Positions 27,964 to 36,892 of a stretch of 64,000 nt of DNA are shown here, one piece after another. The stretch is from Paracoccaceae bacterium (GTDB taxonomy: Bacteria; Pseudomonadota; Alphaproteobacteria; Rhodobacterales; Rhodobacteraceae). The notes beneath the pieces were generated by a model. It searched no databases. It saw only the letters and a list, made by a program, of their open reading frames with translations, and was not told where the DNA came from. Location: the NCBI GenBank assembly GCA_024236495.1, contig JACKKJ010000002.1, positions 525,001 to 589,000 on the forward strand, in the 5' to 3' direction. The position numbers and the translations under genes were made by a program. How positions within the stretch are numbered: the stretch's first letter is position 1; the number at the start of each line of letters is the position of its first letter.

Positions 27964-30405
27964 TCAGTCGAACTTGGTCGAGTCTTCAGCGGAATCGAGG
28001 AAGGCCCGGGTCTTGACGGCGAAGTCGCGGGTGTCGTCCGGCGCGACAATCTCGGAGACGATCATGTATTGTTCGCGCGCCTCGCGAATCTGGCCGAGCG
28101 CCTCGTAGGTCATCGCGAGGTGGTAGCGAACCTGCGGATCGCCGCCCAGAACCGTCACCGCAGCCTCCAGTTCGCGGCGCGCCGTCTGGTAGTCGCCGGA
28201 CAGATAGGCGATCCAGCCGTAAGTGTCCTGGAACGGCGCCTCGGTGCTGCCGCGCAGACGTCGCGCGACGACGCGCGCGCGCGCCAGGCTGTCAGGATCG
28301 TCGGCGCGCTGGGTAGACAAGAGGCTGGCCAGGTTGTTCGCGGCGATCGCGCTGGAACTGTCGCGTTCGTAAAGATCTTCGTAGATCGCGATGGCCTGAT
28401 CGTATTCGCCCATACGTTCATGAACGCTTGCCCGAGCCCAGAGAAGGCCGGGATTGCCCGGATAGGCCTGAAGGGCGCGATCGAGTGTCGCGGCCGCATC
28501 CCCGGCGCGACCGGGCAGCAAGGTCAGCACCCGCGCAAGGCCCGTCCAGGCCTGGGGATCTGCGGCACCATCGTCAACAAGCGCCTGGTAAGCGGCGGCG
28601 GCGGCGGTCAGATCGCCTGCGCGTTCGCGGGCAAGCGCCGCGATGTAGCGCAGTTCGACATCCTCCGGCGCGGTCGCAAGAAGGCCGTCGGCCGTGCGAA
28701 CCGCGTCGGTCGCGTGACCGGCGTCCAACTGCGACTGAATGATCGCGATCTGCACCCGGCGCCCCCCGACGCCGTCCTGCGCCAGACCGTCCAGATAGCC
28801 GGTCGCCGCGCCGGGTTCACCCCTGGCCTGCAGGATCGCCATGCGGATCGGCACGGCACGGGCACGGGCGTCTTCGCCGCCCGGTTTCTCGATCGCCTTC
28901 GCGACATCCTCGGCGCGGGGCCAATCGCGGAGAGCGACATAGACCTGCCCGAGTTCCTGAAGCAGGGATGGGTCGCCATGATTGCGTTTCAGGGCGGCGA
29001 TCAAGACGGATTCCGCGGCAAGCTGATCACCCTCGGCGGCCAGATAGCGCGCATAGCGCAACGTTTCCTCGGGCGCGTTCTCTGCCGCGCGCATCGCCGT
29101 TGCAAGATACTGTCGGGCAAGGTCGCGGTCGCCGTCGCGCGCATGGGCATCGGCAAGAAGCGTCATGATGCCCGGGTCCTGGGGCGCAAGATCCAGGGCA
29201 TGCTGCAAGATGGCGACCGCATCGCCGGTCTTGTCCTCTGCGATCAGCCAGCCGGCCTGCAACTTGATCGCTTCGGTTTCTCCGGGGTCTTCTTCGAGGA
29301 CTTCGGTCACCACAGCGCGCAGGCCTTCGGCATCGCCCACCGCCTTGAGCATGTGCGCAAGCGCCAGTTTGTAGGTGACGATGTCCTCCTCGGCGCCCGC
29401 TTCGGCGATGGCCTCACGCATTTCGCGGACCCCGTCCGCGTGGTGACCGTTGTCGAACTGGAGCGACGCCAGCGCCGCATGCAGGAACGGAGTCCTGCCA
29501 TCGCGGGCCACTCTCCGGTCCAGCTCCGCAGTCGCCGCCTCAAGGCCCTGTTCCTCTACCAGGAAACGCAACAGTTCGCTCAGCGCCGCGGGATCGCCGG
29601 CACGGACATCGGCGCGATTGCGAAGGTAACTTTCGGCCTTCTCGATGGCTCCGCGTTCCTTGTACCACTCCACCACGGCCGAGTTGACGGCGGGATCGTC
29701 CGGAAACACCCGGGTCAGCGTCGCAAGTTCGGCCTCGACCGCGGCAACGTCGTTGCGCTGCATCTTGAGCGCGAGGCGCAGGGCATAAAGCGACTGGTCT
29801 TCCGGCGACTGACCGATCGCCAGATCAAGCTCCGCCAGCGCGCCCACGTCATCGCGTTGGCGGAGACGTTCGGTGATCACGATGCGGCGCAACGTGATGT
29901 CGTCGGGGCGTGCCATCCGCAAGACAGGGATACGCGCCATCACGGCCGCGATCGCCTCGTCGTCGGCGGAGCCGAAGGCGCGCGTATAGTCGATCATGAC
30001 GCGGACGATCCGTGCGGGGATGTTCGCAGGATCGATCTTCAGCGCCGCTGCGCTGAAGCGGTCGGCATCGTCCATACGGCCCGCGTCTGTCGCCAGTTCA
30101 GAAAGTGCGACCAGTACATTCAGGTCGTCGGGATATTGCTCGGCAAGCTGGCTATACTGGGCAAAGGCATCCGCCGGACGCCCGTTCGCGCGCAGCAGCG
30201 CCGCGTAGCTTTCCCGCGCGGCGTGATGCGTTTCGTTCAGGTCGAATACGTTGCGGAATTCAACGATCGCGCGTTCCACATCCCCGGACTGCACGAAGGC
30301 AAGCGCCGCACGGAAATGCTTTTCAGCGCGTGTTTCAGGAGACTCGCAGGCGGCAACCAGAAATGCCGATGCCGCCAGCATGAGGAATTTGTAACGTACG
30401 GACAT
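27964..30405 (-). CDS. large TPR-repeat lipoprotein (PrsT-like, EPS/PEP-CTERM-type)
   Basis: This 813-aa protein has an N-terminal lipoprotein signal (ASAFLVAAC|E, lipobox cysteine). Roughly twenty tetratricopeptide-like repeats span the length (SGDVERAIVEFRNVFDL, NGRPADAFAQYSQLAEQYP, GEYDQAIAIYEDLYERD, GDYQTARRELEAAVTVLGG). Large TPR proteins of this kind (PrsT, TIGR02917) accompany exosortase/EPS gene clusters and may scaffold the periplasmic export complex. It lies 45 bp after the sugar transferase and 131 bp before the exporter. Confidence 0.83.
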   Translation of the reverse strand: MSVRYKFLMLAASAFLVAACESPETRAEKHFRAALAFVQSGDVERAIVEFRNVFDLNETHHAARESYAALLRANGRPADAFAQYSQLAEQYPDDLNVLVALSELATDAGRMDDADRFSAAALKIDPANIPARIVRVMIDYTRAFGSADDEAIAAVMARIPVLRMARPDDITLRRIVITERLRQRDDVGALAELDLAIGQSPEDQSLYALRLALKMQRNDVAAVEAELATLTRVFPDDPAVNSAVVEWYKERGAIEKAESYLRNRADVRAGDPAALSELLRFLVEEQGLEAATAELDRRVARDGRTPFLHAALASLQFDNGHHADGVREMREAIAEAGAEEDIVTYKLALAHMLKAVGDAEGLRAVVTEVLEEDPGETEAIKLQAGWLIAEDKTGDAVAILQHALDLAPQDPGIMTLLADAHARDGDRDLARQYLATAMRAAENAPEETLRYARYLAAEGDQLAAESVLIAALKRNHGDPSLLQELGQVYVALRDWPRAEDVAKAIEKPGGEDARARAVPIRMAILQARGEPGAATGYLDGLAQDGVGGRRVQIAIIQSQLDAGHATDAVRTADGLLATAPEDVELRYIAALARERAGDLTAAAAAYQALVDDGAADPQAWTGLARVLTLLPGRAGDAAATLDRALQAYPGNPGLLWARASVHERMGEYDQAIAIYEDLYERDSSSAIAANNLASLLSTQRADDPDSLARARVVARRLRGSTEAPFQDTYGWIAYLSGDYQTARRELEAAVTVLGGDPQVRYHLAMTYEALGQIREAREQYMIVSEIVAPDDTRDFAVKTRAFLDSAEDSTKFD

Positions 30406-30450
30406 AAGACCCTCGCGAACAGGCGGGTACCCTTTGCTACGCCAATTGGA

Positions 30451-31140
30451 TTAGCAGCCGGTTCCCTTGACGACGACGCGCAGCGTCGCAGCGAGGATCC
30501 GCAAATCGCCCAGGAAGGTCAAATCGCGCTCGTACTGCCGGTCGATCTCCGCACGGCGGGAAAAATCGACGGCATTGCGTTCGGACACCTGCCAAAGACC
30601 GGTGACACCGGGGCGAAGGGCGTAATACGACAGTCCGCAGTAAAGGTCGCGCTGCTCGGGCAGCATCGGACGCGGACCGACCAGCGACATGTCCCCGGTC
30701 AGAACGTTCCAAAGCTGCGGAAGTTCGTCGAGCGAGCTCTTGCGAAGGAAGTGGCCGATGCGGGTCACGCGGGGATCGACGGCAAGTTTCTGTTTGCTGT
30801 TCCATTCCTTGCGCGCCGCCTCGTTGGAGGCGAGGTAGTCGCGCAGCATCCGGTCAGCGCCAGGAACCATGGTGCGCAGCTTCAGCATGCGGAACACACG
30901 ACCGTTCTTTCCGACGCGGTCGGAATAGTAGAAGGGGCTGTGTCCATCCAGCGACACGGCAACCGCCATCATCGCGATCAAAGGCAGGGCGACGACGGCT
31001 CCGGCAAGAACCAGGAACACGTCAAGCCCACGCTTCAGAGCATTCCGGTAAAGACCGGTCTGACGCGGCACATGAACCAATCCCGACGGAGCCGCCTCGT
31101 GCACCATCAGGTCGGAAAGGTCATTCATCTGTAAAGTCAT
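30451..31140 (-). CDS. EPS undecaprenyl-phosphate sugar phosphotransferase (bacterial sugar transferase family)
   Basis: This 229-aa enzyme transfers the first hexose-1-phosphate of the repeat unit to undecaprenyl phosphate at the inner membrane. One N-terminal membrane segment ([24 protein letters not shown]) precedes the catalytic block: [34 protein letters not shown] and [12 protein letters not shown]. This is a short, PssA/ExoY-like form without the four-helix N-terminal domain of WbaP. The ATG at 31140 has no obvious Shine-Dalgarno; ATG 31128 is an alternative. It is the first gene of the leftward EPS operon. Confidence 0.9.
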   Translation of the reverse strand: MTLQMNDLSDLMVHEAAPSGLVHVPRQTGLYRNALKRGLDVFLVLAGAVVALPLIAMMAVAVSLDGHSPFYYSDRVGKNGRVFRMLKLRTMVPGADRMLRDYLASNEAARKEWNSKQKLAVDPRVTRIGHFLRKSSLDELPQLWNVLTGDMSLVGPRPMLPEQRDLYCGLSYYALRPGVTGLWQVSERNAVDFSRRAEIDRQYERDLTFLGDLRILAATLRVVVKGTGC

Positions 31141-31523
31141 ACTGCACGCTATCCGGGCGCAGGACCCGGACCCCCTGGGCATGAGAAGCCCGACACTCGT
31201 TACACCTGAGGAGGTCCCACATGGGACACTCCCTACCATTACCATTGGCGGGGATACCGACAAATCGACAAATGGTTGGAGTGACAAATTTGTCAAAAAA
31301 AAGGCAGAAGTGGGGATTGTTTGAGACACGCTAGGGCGGAAAACCTGCAAACACGGCCTGGGCCGGTTTCCTTGGGGTAAACATATATGTAGTGGCAGTC
31401 ATGATTGTTTCCACAAGGGAACAGTAGGGGATTGCAGTTGCAGACTTCGATTCGAAATCCGGCTAACAACGTCGTAGTGATTCCGCGCCAGGGCGTCCGA
31501 TTCCCTTCCGGCCGGAGTGCCCT
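31141..31523. other. 383-bp divergent control region of the EPS operons
   Basis: No gene is seen here. The region is AT-richer than its surroundings and holds several symmetric elements: GTCCCA-N2-TGGGAC (31214-31227), a perfect 14-bp palindrome (31282-31295) with upstream half-sites, and the 10-bp palindrome ACATATATGT (31381-31390). Both EPS operons must be transcribed from inside or near it. I could not fix promoters with confidence. Confidence 0.6.
31259..31295. promoter_or_regulatory. probable operator: three direct GACAAAT half-sites plus one inverted copy
   Basis: GACAAAT occurs at 31259-31265, 31267-31273 and 31283-31289, and inverted (ATTTGTC) at 31288-31294. The last two form the perfect palindrome TGACAAATTTGTCA. 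Start-to-start spacing is 8 and 16 nt, so the repeats are phased. The location between divergent EPS operons suggests a transcription-factor binding array. Confidence 0.6.
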
Positions 31524-32450
31524 GTGACGAGTGTGAGATGTAAGAACAGCATGGATCGGCCAAACGACATCAAGGAAACCGGTGCATCCGAAAACGCACC
31601 AGTCGGGTTCTACCTCGACTTCTTTGGCTTTCGTGAACGTCCGTTCACACTTGTCCCGGACCCGGATTTCCTGTTCTGGTCGCCGCAGCACCGCCGCGCC
31701 TATTCGGTGCTGGAGTTCGGCATCATGTCCCGTGCCCCGATCACGCTGGTCACGGGCGGTGTCGGTTGTGGAAAGACAACGCTTCTGCGCGAGCTTCTGC
31801 GCCAGTTCGAGTCCCGCGCCACCGTGGGTCTGATCTCGAACGCGCAGGGCGGGCGAGGCGAACTGATCCAGTGGGTTCTGAACGCGCTAGGCCTGAGCTT
31901 TGATCCCGCCGAGGGCTATGTGCAGATGTTCCAGCGCCTGCAGGATTTCATGATCGATGAATACGCGGCCGGGCGCAGGGTCGTTCTGATCTTCGACGAG
32001 GCCCAGAACCTGTCGCGAGAGAGCCTGGAAGAGCTGCGCATGCTGACGAACATCAACACCGGCAAGGACGAGGTGATCCAACTGGTGCTGGTCGGCCAGC
32101 CGGAGTTGCGGGAGATGGTCCTGGACCCCTCGCTGCGCCAACTGGCGCAACGCATCGCGGCCAGCTTTCACCTTCAGCCACTGGACGAAGCCGGCGCCAT
32201 CGAACTGGTCGCGCACCGGCTTGTCGCCGCAGGGGGCACCGGCAAGGAAATCACCGCGGGTGCGGTCAAGCGCATCTTCGCGGTCACGCACGGCGTTCCG
32301 AGGCTGATGAACCAGCTTTGCGACATGTCGCTGCTTTACGCATGGACGACAGACAATCACCGCGTGAACGAAAACGTGGTCCAGTCGGTCCTGGATGACG
32401 GCGTGTTCTTCGCCGCGCAGATCCAGGCAGAAGACGAGAAACGCAAATGA
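31524..32450 (+). CDS. ExeA-like AAA ATPase of the EPS locus (XrtA-associated ATPase type)
   Basis: This 308-aa ATPase has the N-terminal signature FYLDFFGFRERPFTLVPDPDF, Walker A VTGGVGCGKTTLLRELL, Walker B VVLIFDEAQNLS and the sensor-like VLVGQPELRE. It belongs to the ExeA/GspA-like family found in exosortase-associated EPS loci (TIGR03015-like). It probably energises assembly or regulation of export; the exact role is unknown. The start is GTG 31524, with GGAG a few bases upstream; ATG 31551 is an alternative. The stop overlaps the next ATG (ATGA). Confidence 0.88.
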   Translation: MTSVRCKNSMDRPNDIKETGASENAPVGFYLDFFGFRERPFTLVPDPDFLFWSPQHRRAYSVLEFGIMSRAPITLVTGGVGCGKTTLLRELLRQFESRATVGLISNAQGGRGELIQWVLNALGLSFDPAEGYVQMFQRLQDFMIDEYAAGRRVVLIFDEAQNLSRESLEELRMLTNINTGKDEVIQLVLVGQPELREMVLDPSLRQLAQRIAASFHLQPLDEAGAIELVAHRLVAAGGTGKEITAGAVKRIFAVTHGVPRLMNQLCDMSLLYAWTTDNHRVNENVVQSVLDDGVFFAAQIQAEDEKRK

Positions 32451-33988
32451 ACATTGATCTGGCCTTCTATCTAGCCGTCTTCCGCAGGCGCCTGCCGTAT
32501 TTCCTCGCGACGGCGTTCTTGATCACGGCACTATCGCTGGCGATCGCCATTGTCTTGCCCCCTCAGTACGAATCCCAGGCAAAGCTGCTGTTGGAATCCT
32601 CGCAGATACCCGATGCGATGGCAGCGCCGACGGTTCAGGCGGCTGCGGTCGAAAAGCTGCAGATCCTCGAGCAGCGCCTGATGACGCGGGAGAACCTCCT
32701 GCGCATCGCGCGCGAACGCAATGTGTTCGAGGACATTGCCAAGATGACGCCAAGCGACATCGTGAGCGAGATGGCCAAACGTACCGACATCAGCATCCGC
32801 GGCGGACAGCAGCAGGCGACACTGATGCATGTGACCTTCACCGCGCGTTCGGGCGAGGTCGCCAACGCGGTCGTCACGGATTATGTGACCCTCGTCCTGG
32901 CAGCCGATGTGGATGTGCGGATCGAATCCGCCAAGGAAACGCTCGAGTTCTTCCAGCAGGAAACCAAGCGCCTGTCTGACCGGCTCGCCCAGCTGAGCGC
33001 CGAGATCCTGCAATACCAGAACCGCAATGCCGACGCGCTGCCTGACACGCTGCAGTTCCGCATGTCGCAGCTGGCGCAGCTGCAGGAACGGCTTGCCGCC
33101 GCAGAACGCGAGATCCAGCTGTCGATCGACCAGAAGGCACGGCTTGTCGCAATCTATGACGCCGCGCTGGCCAGCGGCGCCGGCGCCCTTCCTCAAACCG
33201 AAGAAGCCCGCCAGATGCAGCTCTTGCGCGATCAGCTGGCCCAGGCGCGCATCATCTATTCCGACAGCAACCCTCGCATCCGCATCCTCGAGGACAAGCT
33301 GAAGGTCATTGAAGAGATCGTGCGCCGCCAGACCGAAACCGGCGCATCCGACCTGGGAAGCGGCGGCGCGGGCACGACGCTCAAGTTCCAGATCGCCGAT
33401 CTGGATACCAAGCTTGAACAGCTGGCCACCCAGAAGGAAGAAATGGCCAAGCAGATCGGCGCGCTGAAAGAAACGATCGACCGAACGCCCGAGGTCAAGA
33501 TCGGGCTGGACGGGCTGGACCGCGAATATGCAAACATCCAGCAGCAGTACAATACCGCCGTCGCAAACCTTGCCTCTGCTTCGACGGGCGAGAGGATCGA
33601 AGTCCTGTCGAAAGGCGCGCGCGTCTCGCTTCTGGAGCCAGCGACCAGGCCCGACAGCCCCTCCAAGCCCAAGCGGCGGACGATCGTGCTTCTGGGGCTG
33701 GTCTCCGGCATCGGCGCCGGGCTTGGCCTCGTCCTGTTGATCGAACTGCTGAACCGCGCGGTACGTCGTCCCAAGGACCTGATCGACGCCTTCGGGATAA
33801 CGCCACTGGCGACGATCCCCTACATGCAGACCCCCGAGGAAGTCTTCGCGCGGCGGACAATGATCCTGCTGGGTGCCGCGATCTTCGGAATCGGCCTGCC
33901 GGTGGCGATCTACGCTTTTCACATCTATTTCATGCCGCTGGATCTGTTTCTCGCCAAGGCTGCGGCAAAACTTGGCATCAGGCTTTAA
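32447..33988 (+). CDS. Wzz/GNVR-type polysaccharide co-polymerase (chain-length determinant)
   Basis: This 513-aa inner-membrane protein controls polymer length. An N-terminal Wzz segment with a first transmembrane helix (YFLATAFLITALSLAIAIVLP) is followed by a long periplasmic coiled coil (residues about 150-370) and the PxxP-like second membrane region (PDSPSKPKRRTIVLLGLVSGIGAGLGL). A third hydrophobic segment lies near residues 465-490. Separate BY-kinase and co-polymerase genes indicate a split system. Coupled to the ATPase gene by a 4-bp overlap. Confidence 0.9.
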   Translation: MNIDLAFYLAVFRRRLPYFLATAFLITALSLAIAIVLPPQYESQAKLLLESSQIPDAMAAPTVQAAAVEKLQILEQRLMTRENLLRIARERNVFEDIAKMTPSDIVSEMAKRTDISIRGGQQQATLMHVTFTARSGEVANAVVTDYVTLVLAADVDVRIESAKETLEFFQQETKRLSDRLAQLSAEILQYQNRNADALPDTLQFRMSQLAQLQERLAAAEREIQLSIDQKARLVAIYDAALASGAGALPQTEEARQMQLLRDQLAQARIIYSDSNPRIRILEDKLKVIEEIVRRQTETGASDLGSGGAGTTLKFQIADLDTKLEQLATQKEEMAKQIGALKETIDRTPEVKIGLDGLDREYANIQQQYNTAVANLASASTGERIEVLSKGARVSLLEPATRPDSPSKPKRRTIVLLGLVSGIGAGLGLVLLIELLNRAVRRPKDLIDAFGITPLATIPYMQTPEEVFARRTMILLGAAIFGIGLPVAIYAFHIYFMPLDLFLAKAAAKLGIRL

Positions 33989-34008
33989 CGAGAGGGTGGA
34001 GCGCAGGC

Positions 34009-34836
34009 ATGGAGAAGCTTGAAGCGGCAATGGCCAAGGCACGCGAGCGGCGCAAGGCCGTCCTGCGCGAGGCTGCGGCACCCTCCCGAAAAACGGCTGT
34101 TGCGGTGCCGGAACGGTCCGGTCCGAAGGTCGACTGGGCGACGGTTCCAACGGTTCCCTTCGTCGCGGCGCGGGCCAAGCGGTTTCGTATCAGTTCGCTT
34201 TTCGGCGGACGGGACGCGACGCCCTATGACCTCCTGAGGTCGCGTGCGCTGCGGATGATGGAAGACAACTCCTGGAAACGGATGGCCGTCACCTCGCCCG
34301 AGGCCGCCTGTGGCAAGTCGACTGTCGCGATGAACCTGGCACTCAGCATCGCCCGGCAGAAGGACTTTCGGGTGATGCTTTTCGATTTCGACTTCCGCCG
34401 GCCGAACCTGCACAAGATCATCGGGCATACGCCGGACCATTCCATGCACGAGGTCCTATCCGGGGATGTGCCGTTCTTCGATGTTGCAAAGCGGATTTCG
34501 GATAACCTGATCGTGGGTTTGAACGCCGGGCCAGGCAAAAACCCCGCGGAACTGTTCCAGAGCGAACGGGCCAAGGATATTCTGGATGCCATCCAGGCCG
34601 ACTGGCAGCCCGACGTCATCATCATCGACACACCGCCGATGCTGGGTTCCGACGACCACGTCAACCTCATGAACAAGACGGATTGCGCGCTATTGGTCAT
34701 CGCCGCCGAGATGAGCAAATTGCCGAACGTCGATTTCTGCGAGAAGGAACTGGGCCAGTTGACCAACGTTCTGGGGATCGTGCTGAACAAGTGTCGGTAC
34801 CCGGACGATACGACAGGCTACAGCTACTACGGCTAG
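34009..34836 (+). CDS. CpsD/CapB-family BY-kinase-like ATPase of the EPS locus
   Basis: This 275-aa P-loop protein resembles bacterial tyrosine autokinases associated with exosortase-type EPS. Walker A is SPEAACGKSTVAMNLA, Walker A' is LFDFDFRRPNLH and Walker B is VIIIDTPPML. The first glycine of the usual G/A-x4-GK[ST] loop appears as proline. The C-terminus ends GYSYYG, a minimal tyrosine cluster that could be the autophosphorylation site. It has an N-terminal charged helix (residues 1-25). GGTGGAG precedes the ATG, 20 bp after the co-polymerase. Autokinase activity is inferred. Confidence 0.85.
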   Translation: MEKLEAAMAKARERRKAVLREAAAPSRKTAVAVPERSGPKVDWATVPTVPFVAARAKRFRISSLFGGRDATPYDLLRSRALRMMEDNSWKRMAVTSPEAACGKSTVAMNLALSIARQKDFRVMLFDFDFRRPNLHKIIGHTPDHSMHEVLSGDVPFFDVAKRISDNLIVGLNAGPGKNPAELFQSERAKDILDAIQADWQPDVIIIDTPPMLGSDDHVNLMNKTDCALLVIAAEMSKLPNVDFCEKELGQLTNVLGIVLNKCRYPDDTTGYSYYG

Positions 34837-34950
34837 GGTGGCGCACGCGCCGCATCGGGAATCTTAATCCCCTTGGAAGAGAACCACGTTGAGGTTGCGC
34901 CGGCAGTGCCGGCCGCGCCACCAGCGTCACTTCTGTTCCGGAGGCCCGAG

Positions 34951-35211
34951 ATGGACATCTATTCCGACCTGCCCACAACCCTGACGGCACCTGCGCGCGA
35001 TGCGGATCTTGTCGTTCCCAACGACACGGTCGATCTTCCGGCGCTGCCACGTGCGGTCTATGTGGGGGGCGCGGGCAGCCTCGCCGTCGTCATGGCAGGC
35101 GGGCAGACTGTGACGTTCCACGGCCTTGCCGCGGGTGCCATCCTGCCGATCCGCGCGTCCCGAATCCTTGCGACCGGCACGACGGCGGGCGACATCGTCG
35201 CTATGTGGTGA
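34951..35211 (+). CDS. GTA spike-base-like protein (RCAP_Rcc01079 family), stand-alone
   Basis: This 86-aa protein starts MDIYSDLPTTLTAPARDADL. The block LPALPRAVYVGGAGSLAVV followed by GGQTVTFHGLAAGAILPIRA and RILATGTTAGDIVAMW matches the spike-base family named after Rhodobacter capsulatus Rcc01079, a gene-transfer-agent head-spike component encoded apart from the main GTA cluster. GGAGG is 9 nt upstream. No GTA structural cluster is visible around it. Its stop abuts the convergent trhO stop (TGATCA). Confidence 0.7.
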   Translation: MDIYSDLPTTLTAPARDADLVVPNDTVDLPALPRAVYVGGAGSLAVVMAGGQTVTFHGLAAGAILPIRASRILATGTTAGDIVAMW

Positions 35212-36114
35212 TCACCCGCCCAGATGACGCGTGCCCCGATCCGCGGCGCGTTCGACCTGCCTCTGGCGCTCTCGAAACCGCGCGCGGTCGGCATCGTCGT
35301 ATTCCTCTGCGCACCGATGACAACGAACGCCTGCCTCATATTCGGGGCGGGTCTTGTCATCTTCCGTCAATGGTCTGCGGCAGGCATGGCACATATCGTG
35401 CCCCGTGGGCCGCAGTCCGTGCCCAAGGCTGACCCGGCCGTCGAAGACGAAGCAGCCGCCGTGCCAGAGGCTGTCTTCCTCCGGCATCTCCTCCAGATAC
35501 TTCAGGATTCCGCCCTTCAGGTGGAAGACATCCGTGACCCCTTCGGAAAGCAGAAAGCTCGTGGACTTCTCGCAGCGGATCCCGCCGGTGCAGAACATCG
35601 CGATGCGCTTGCCCTCGAACCGGTGCGCGTTGGCGCGCCACCAGGCGGGGAATTCCCGGAAACTGCGGGTGCCCGGATCGACCGCCCCCGCAAAGGTGCC
35701 GATCGCGACCTCGTAATCGTTGCGCGTGTCGATGACCGCCACGTCGTTCGCGCGAAGAAGCGCATTCCACCCCGCCGGGTCGACATAGTGGCCCACGGAT
35801 GCCCGCGGATCGATATCGGGCTCTCCCATCGTCACGATCTCGCGCTTGAGACGCACCTTCATCCGGCCGAAGGGCATGTCGGCGGCCTCGCTTTCCTTCC
35901 AGGCGAGGTCCGCGCACCCCGGCAGTGCGCGGATATGCGCCAGGACCGCGTCGATGGAGGCCCGGTCGCCGGCGATGGTTCCGTTGATCCCCTCGCGCGC
36001 CAGAAGAAGCGTGCCGCGCACCCCGCCGGCAAGGCACAGGTCCAGAAGCGGCTCGCGCAGCGCCGCGGGATCCTCGAAGCGGGTAAAGTGATAAAGCGCG
36101 GCAACGGTCAGCAT
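35212..36114 (-). CDS. trhO: TrhO, tRNA uridine-34 hydroxylase (rhodanese-like)
   Basis: TrhO performs oxygen-dependent hydroxylation of U34 in a tRNA subset, giving ho5U, the precursor of cmo5U/mo5U. The 300-aa protein has an N-terminal acylphosphatase-like domain (LLAREGINGTIAG), a rhodanese domain with active-site loop FCTGGIRCEKS (catalytic Cys), and a C-terminal zinc-ribbon-like tail (CHACRRPL...CHRCAEEY). The start MLTVAALYHF at 36114 matches the family; the open frame continues upstream only over pncA. Confidence 0.92.
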   Translation of the reverse strand: MLTVAALYHFTRFEDPAALREPLLDLCLAGGVRGTLLLAREGINGTIAGDRASIDAVLAHIRALPGCADLAWKESEAADMPFGRMKVRLKREIVTMGEPDIDPRASVGHYVDPAGWNALLRANDVAVIDTRNDYEVAIGTFAGAVDPGTRSFREFPAWWRANAHRFEGKRIAMFCTGGIRCEKSTSFLLSEGVTDVFHLKGGILKYLEEMPEEDSLWHGGCFVFDGRVSLGHGLRPTGHDMCHACRRPLTEDDKTRPEYEAGVRCHRCAEEYDDADRARFRERQRQVERAADRGTRHLGG

Positions 36115-36213
36115 GGGCCGCTGATACGCCCGGCCGCATCTCGGGGCAAGAGCCGCACGGGATTGACCTGTGGTCCTTCGGCCCCTACCCATGGCAGAAA
36201 AGCGGAGATTGCC

Positions 36214-36819
36214 ATGCGACCGGAGACCGAGGCGCTTGTCGTCATAGATATCCAGAACGATTTCTGCCCGGGCGGCGCACTTGCAGTGGCCGGCGGAGAC
36301 GAGATCATCGCTGGGGTCAACGCCTTGATGAAGGACTTCCAGGTCCGGGTTCTGACGCAGGACTGGCATCCGGCAGACCACAGTTCCTTCGCCGCGAACC
36401 ACCCTGGTGCCGCACCGTTCTCCCTGGCCCAGATGCCCTATGGTCCGCAGGTCCTTTGGCCCGCGCACTGCGTTCAGGGCACGGACGGCGCCGCGTTCCA
36501 TCCCGGGCTTGCGACCGATCCGGCCGATCTGATCATCCGCAAGGGCTTCCGCAGCGCGATCGACAGCTATTCGGCTTTCTTCGAAAACGACAGGACCACG
36601 CCGACCGGGCTCGAGGGCTATTTGCGAAGCCGCGGGGTCAGCCAACTGACGCTCGTCGGGCTCGCCACCGATTTCTGCGTCGCCTATTCCGCAGTCGATG
36701 CGGCGCGGCTCGGCTTTGGCGTCACCGTCCTTGAGGGCGCCTGCCGCGCGATAGACCTTGACGGATCGCTGGCCGCCGCGCGCCAGGCAATGTCGGGGGC
36801 GGGCGTCACCCTCGCATGA
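36214..36819 (+). CDS. pncA: PncA, nicotinamidase
   Basis: PncA hydrolyses nicotinamide to nicotinate in NAD salvage. The 201-aa cysteine hydrolase shows the catalytic Asp (VVIDIQNDFCPGGALAV), the metal-binding DWHPADHSSF, the Lys segment IIRKGFRSAIDSYSAF and the catalytic Cys in LATDFCVAYS. AGCGGAGATT precedes the ATG. The product is the substrate of PncB, encoded about 2.4 kb downstream on the same strand, with a hybrid kinase gene between. Confidence 0.96.
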   Translation: MRPETEALVVIDIQNDFCPGGALAVAGGDEIIAGVNALMKDFQVRVLTQDWHPADHSSFAANHPGAAPFSLAQMPYGPQVLWPAHCVQGTDGAAFHPGLATDPADLIIRKGFRSAIDSYSAFFENDRTTPTGLEGYLRSRGVSQLTLVGLATDFCVAYSAVDAARLGFGVTVLEGACRAIDLDGSLAAARQAMSGAGVTLA

Positions 36820-36892
36820 TCAGGGTTTCTTAAGATCCCAGGTCTAATTGTTGTCCCAGGGCGGATACACCGCCCAGGGCGGCAGGATGTGC

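Noticed and set aside
28069..31134. 1021-codon open frame opposite the TPR lipoprotein
   Set aside because: Antisense shadow of a GC-rich gene; no start signal or domain, while the minus strand has a clear TPR protein.
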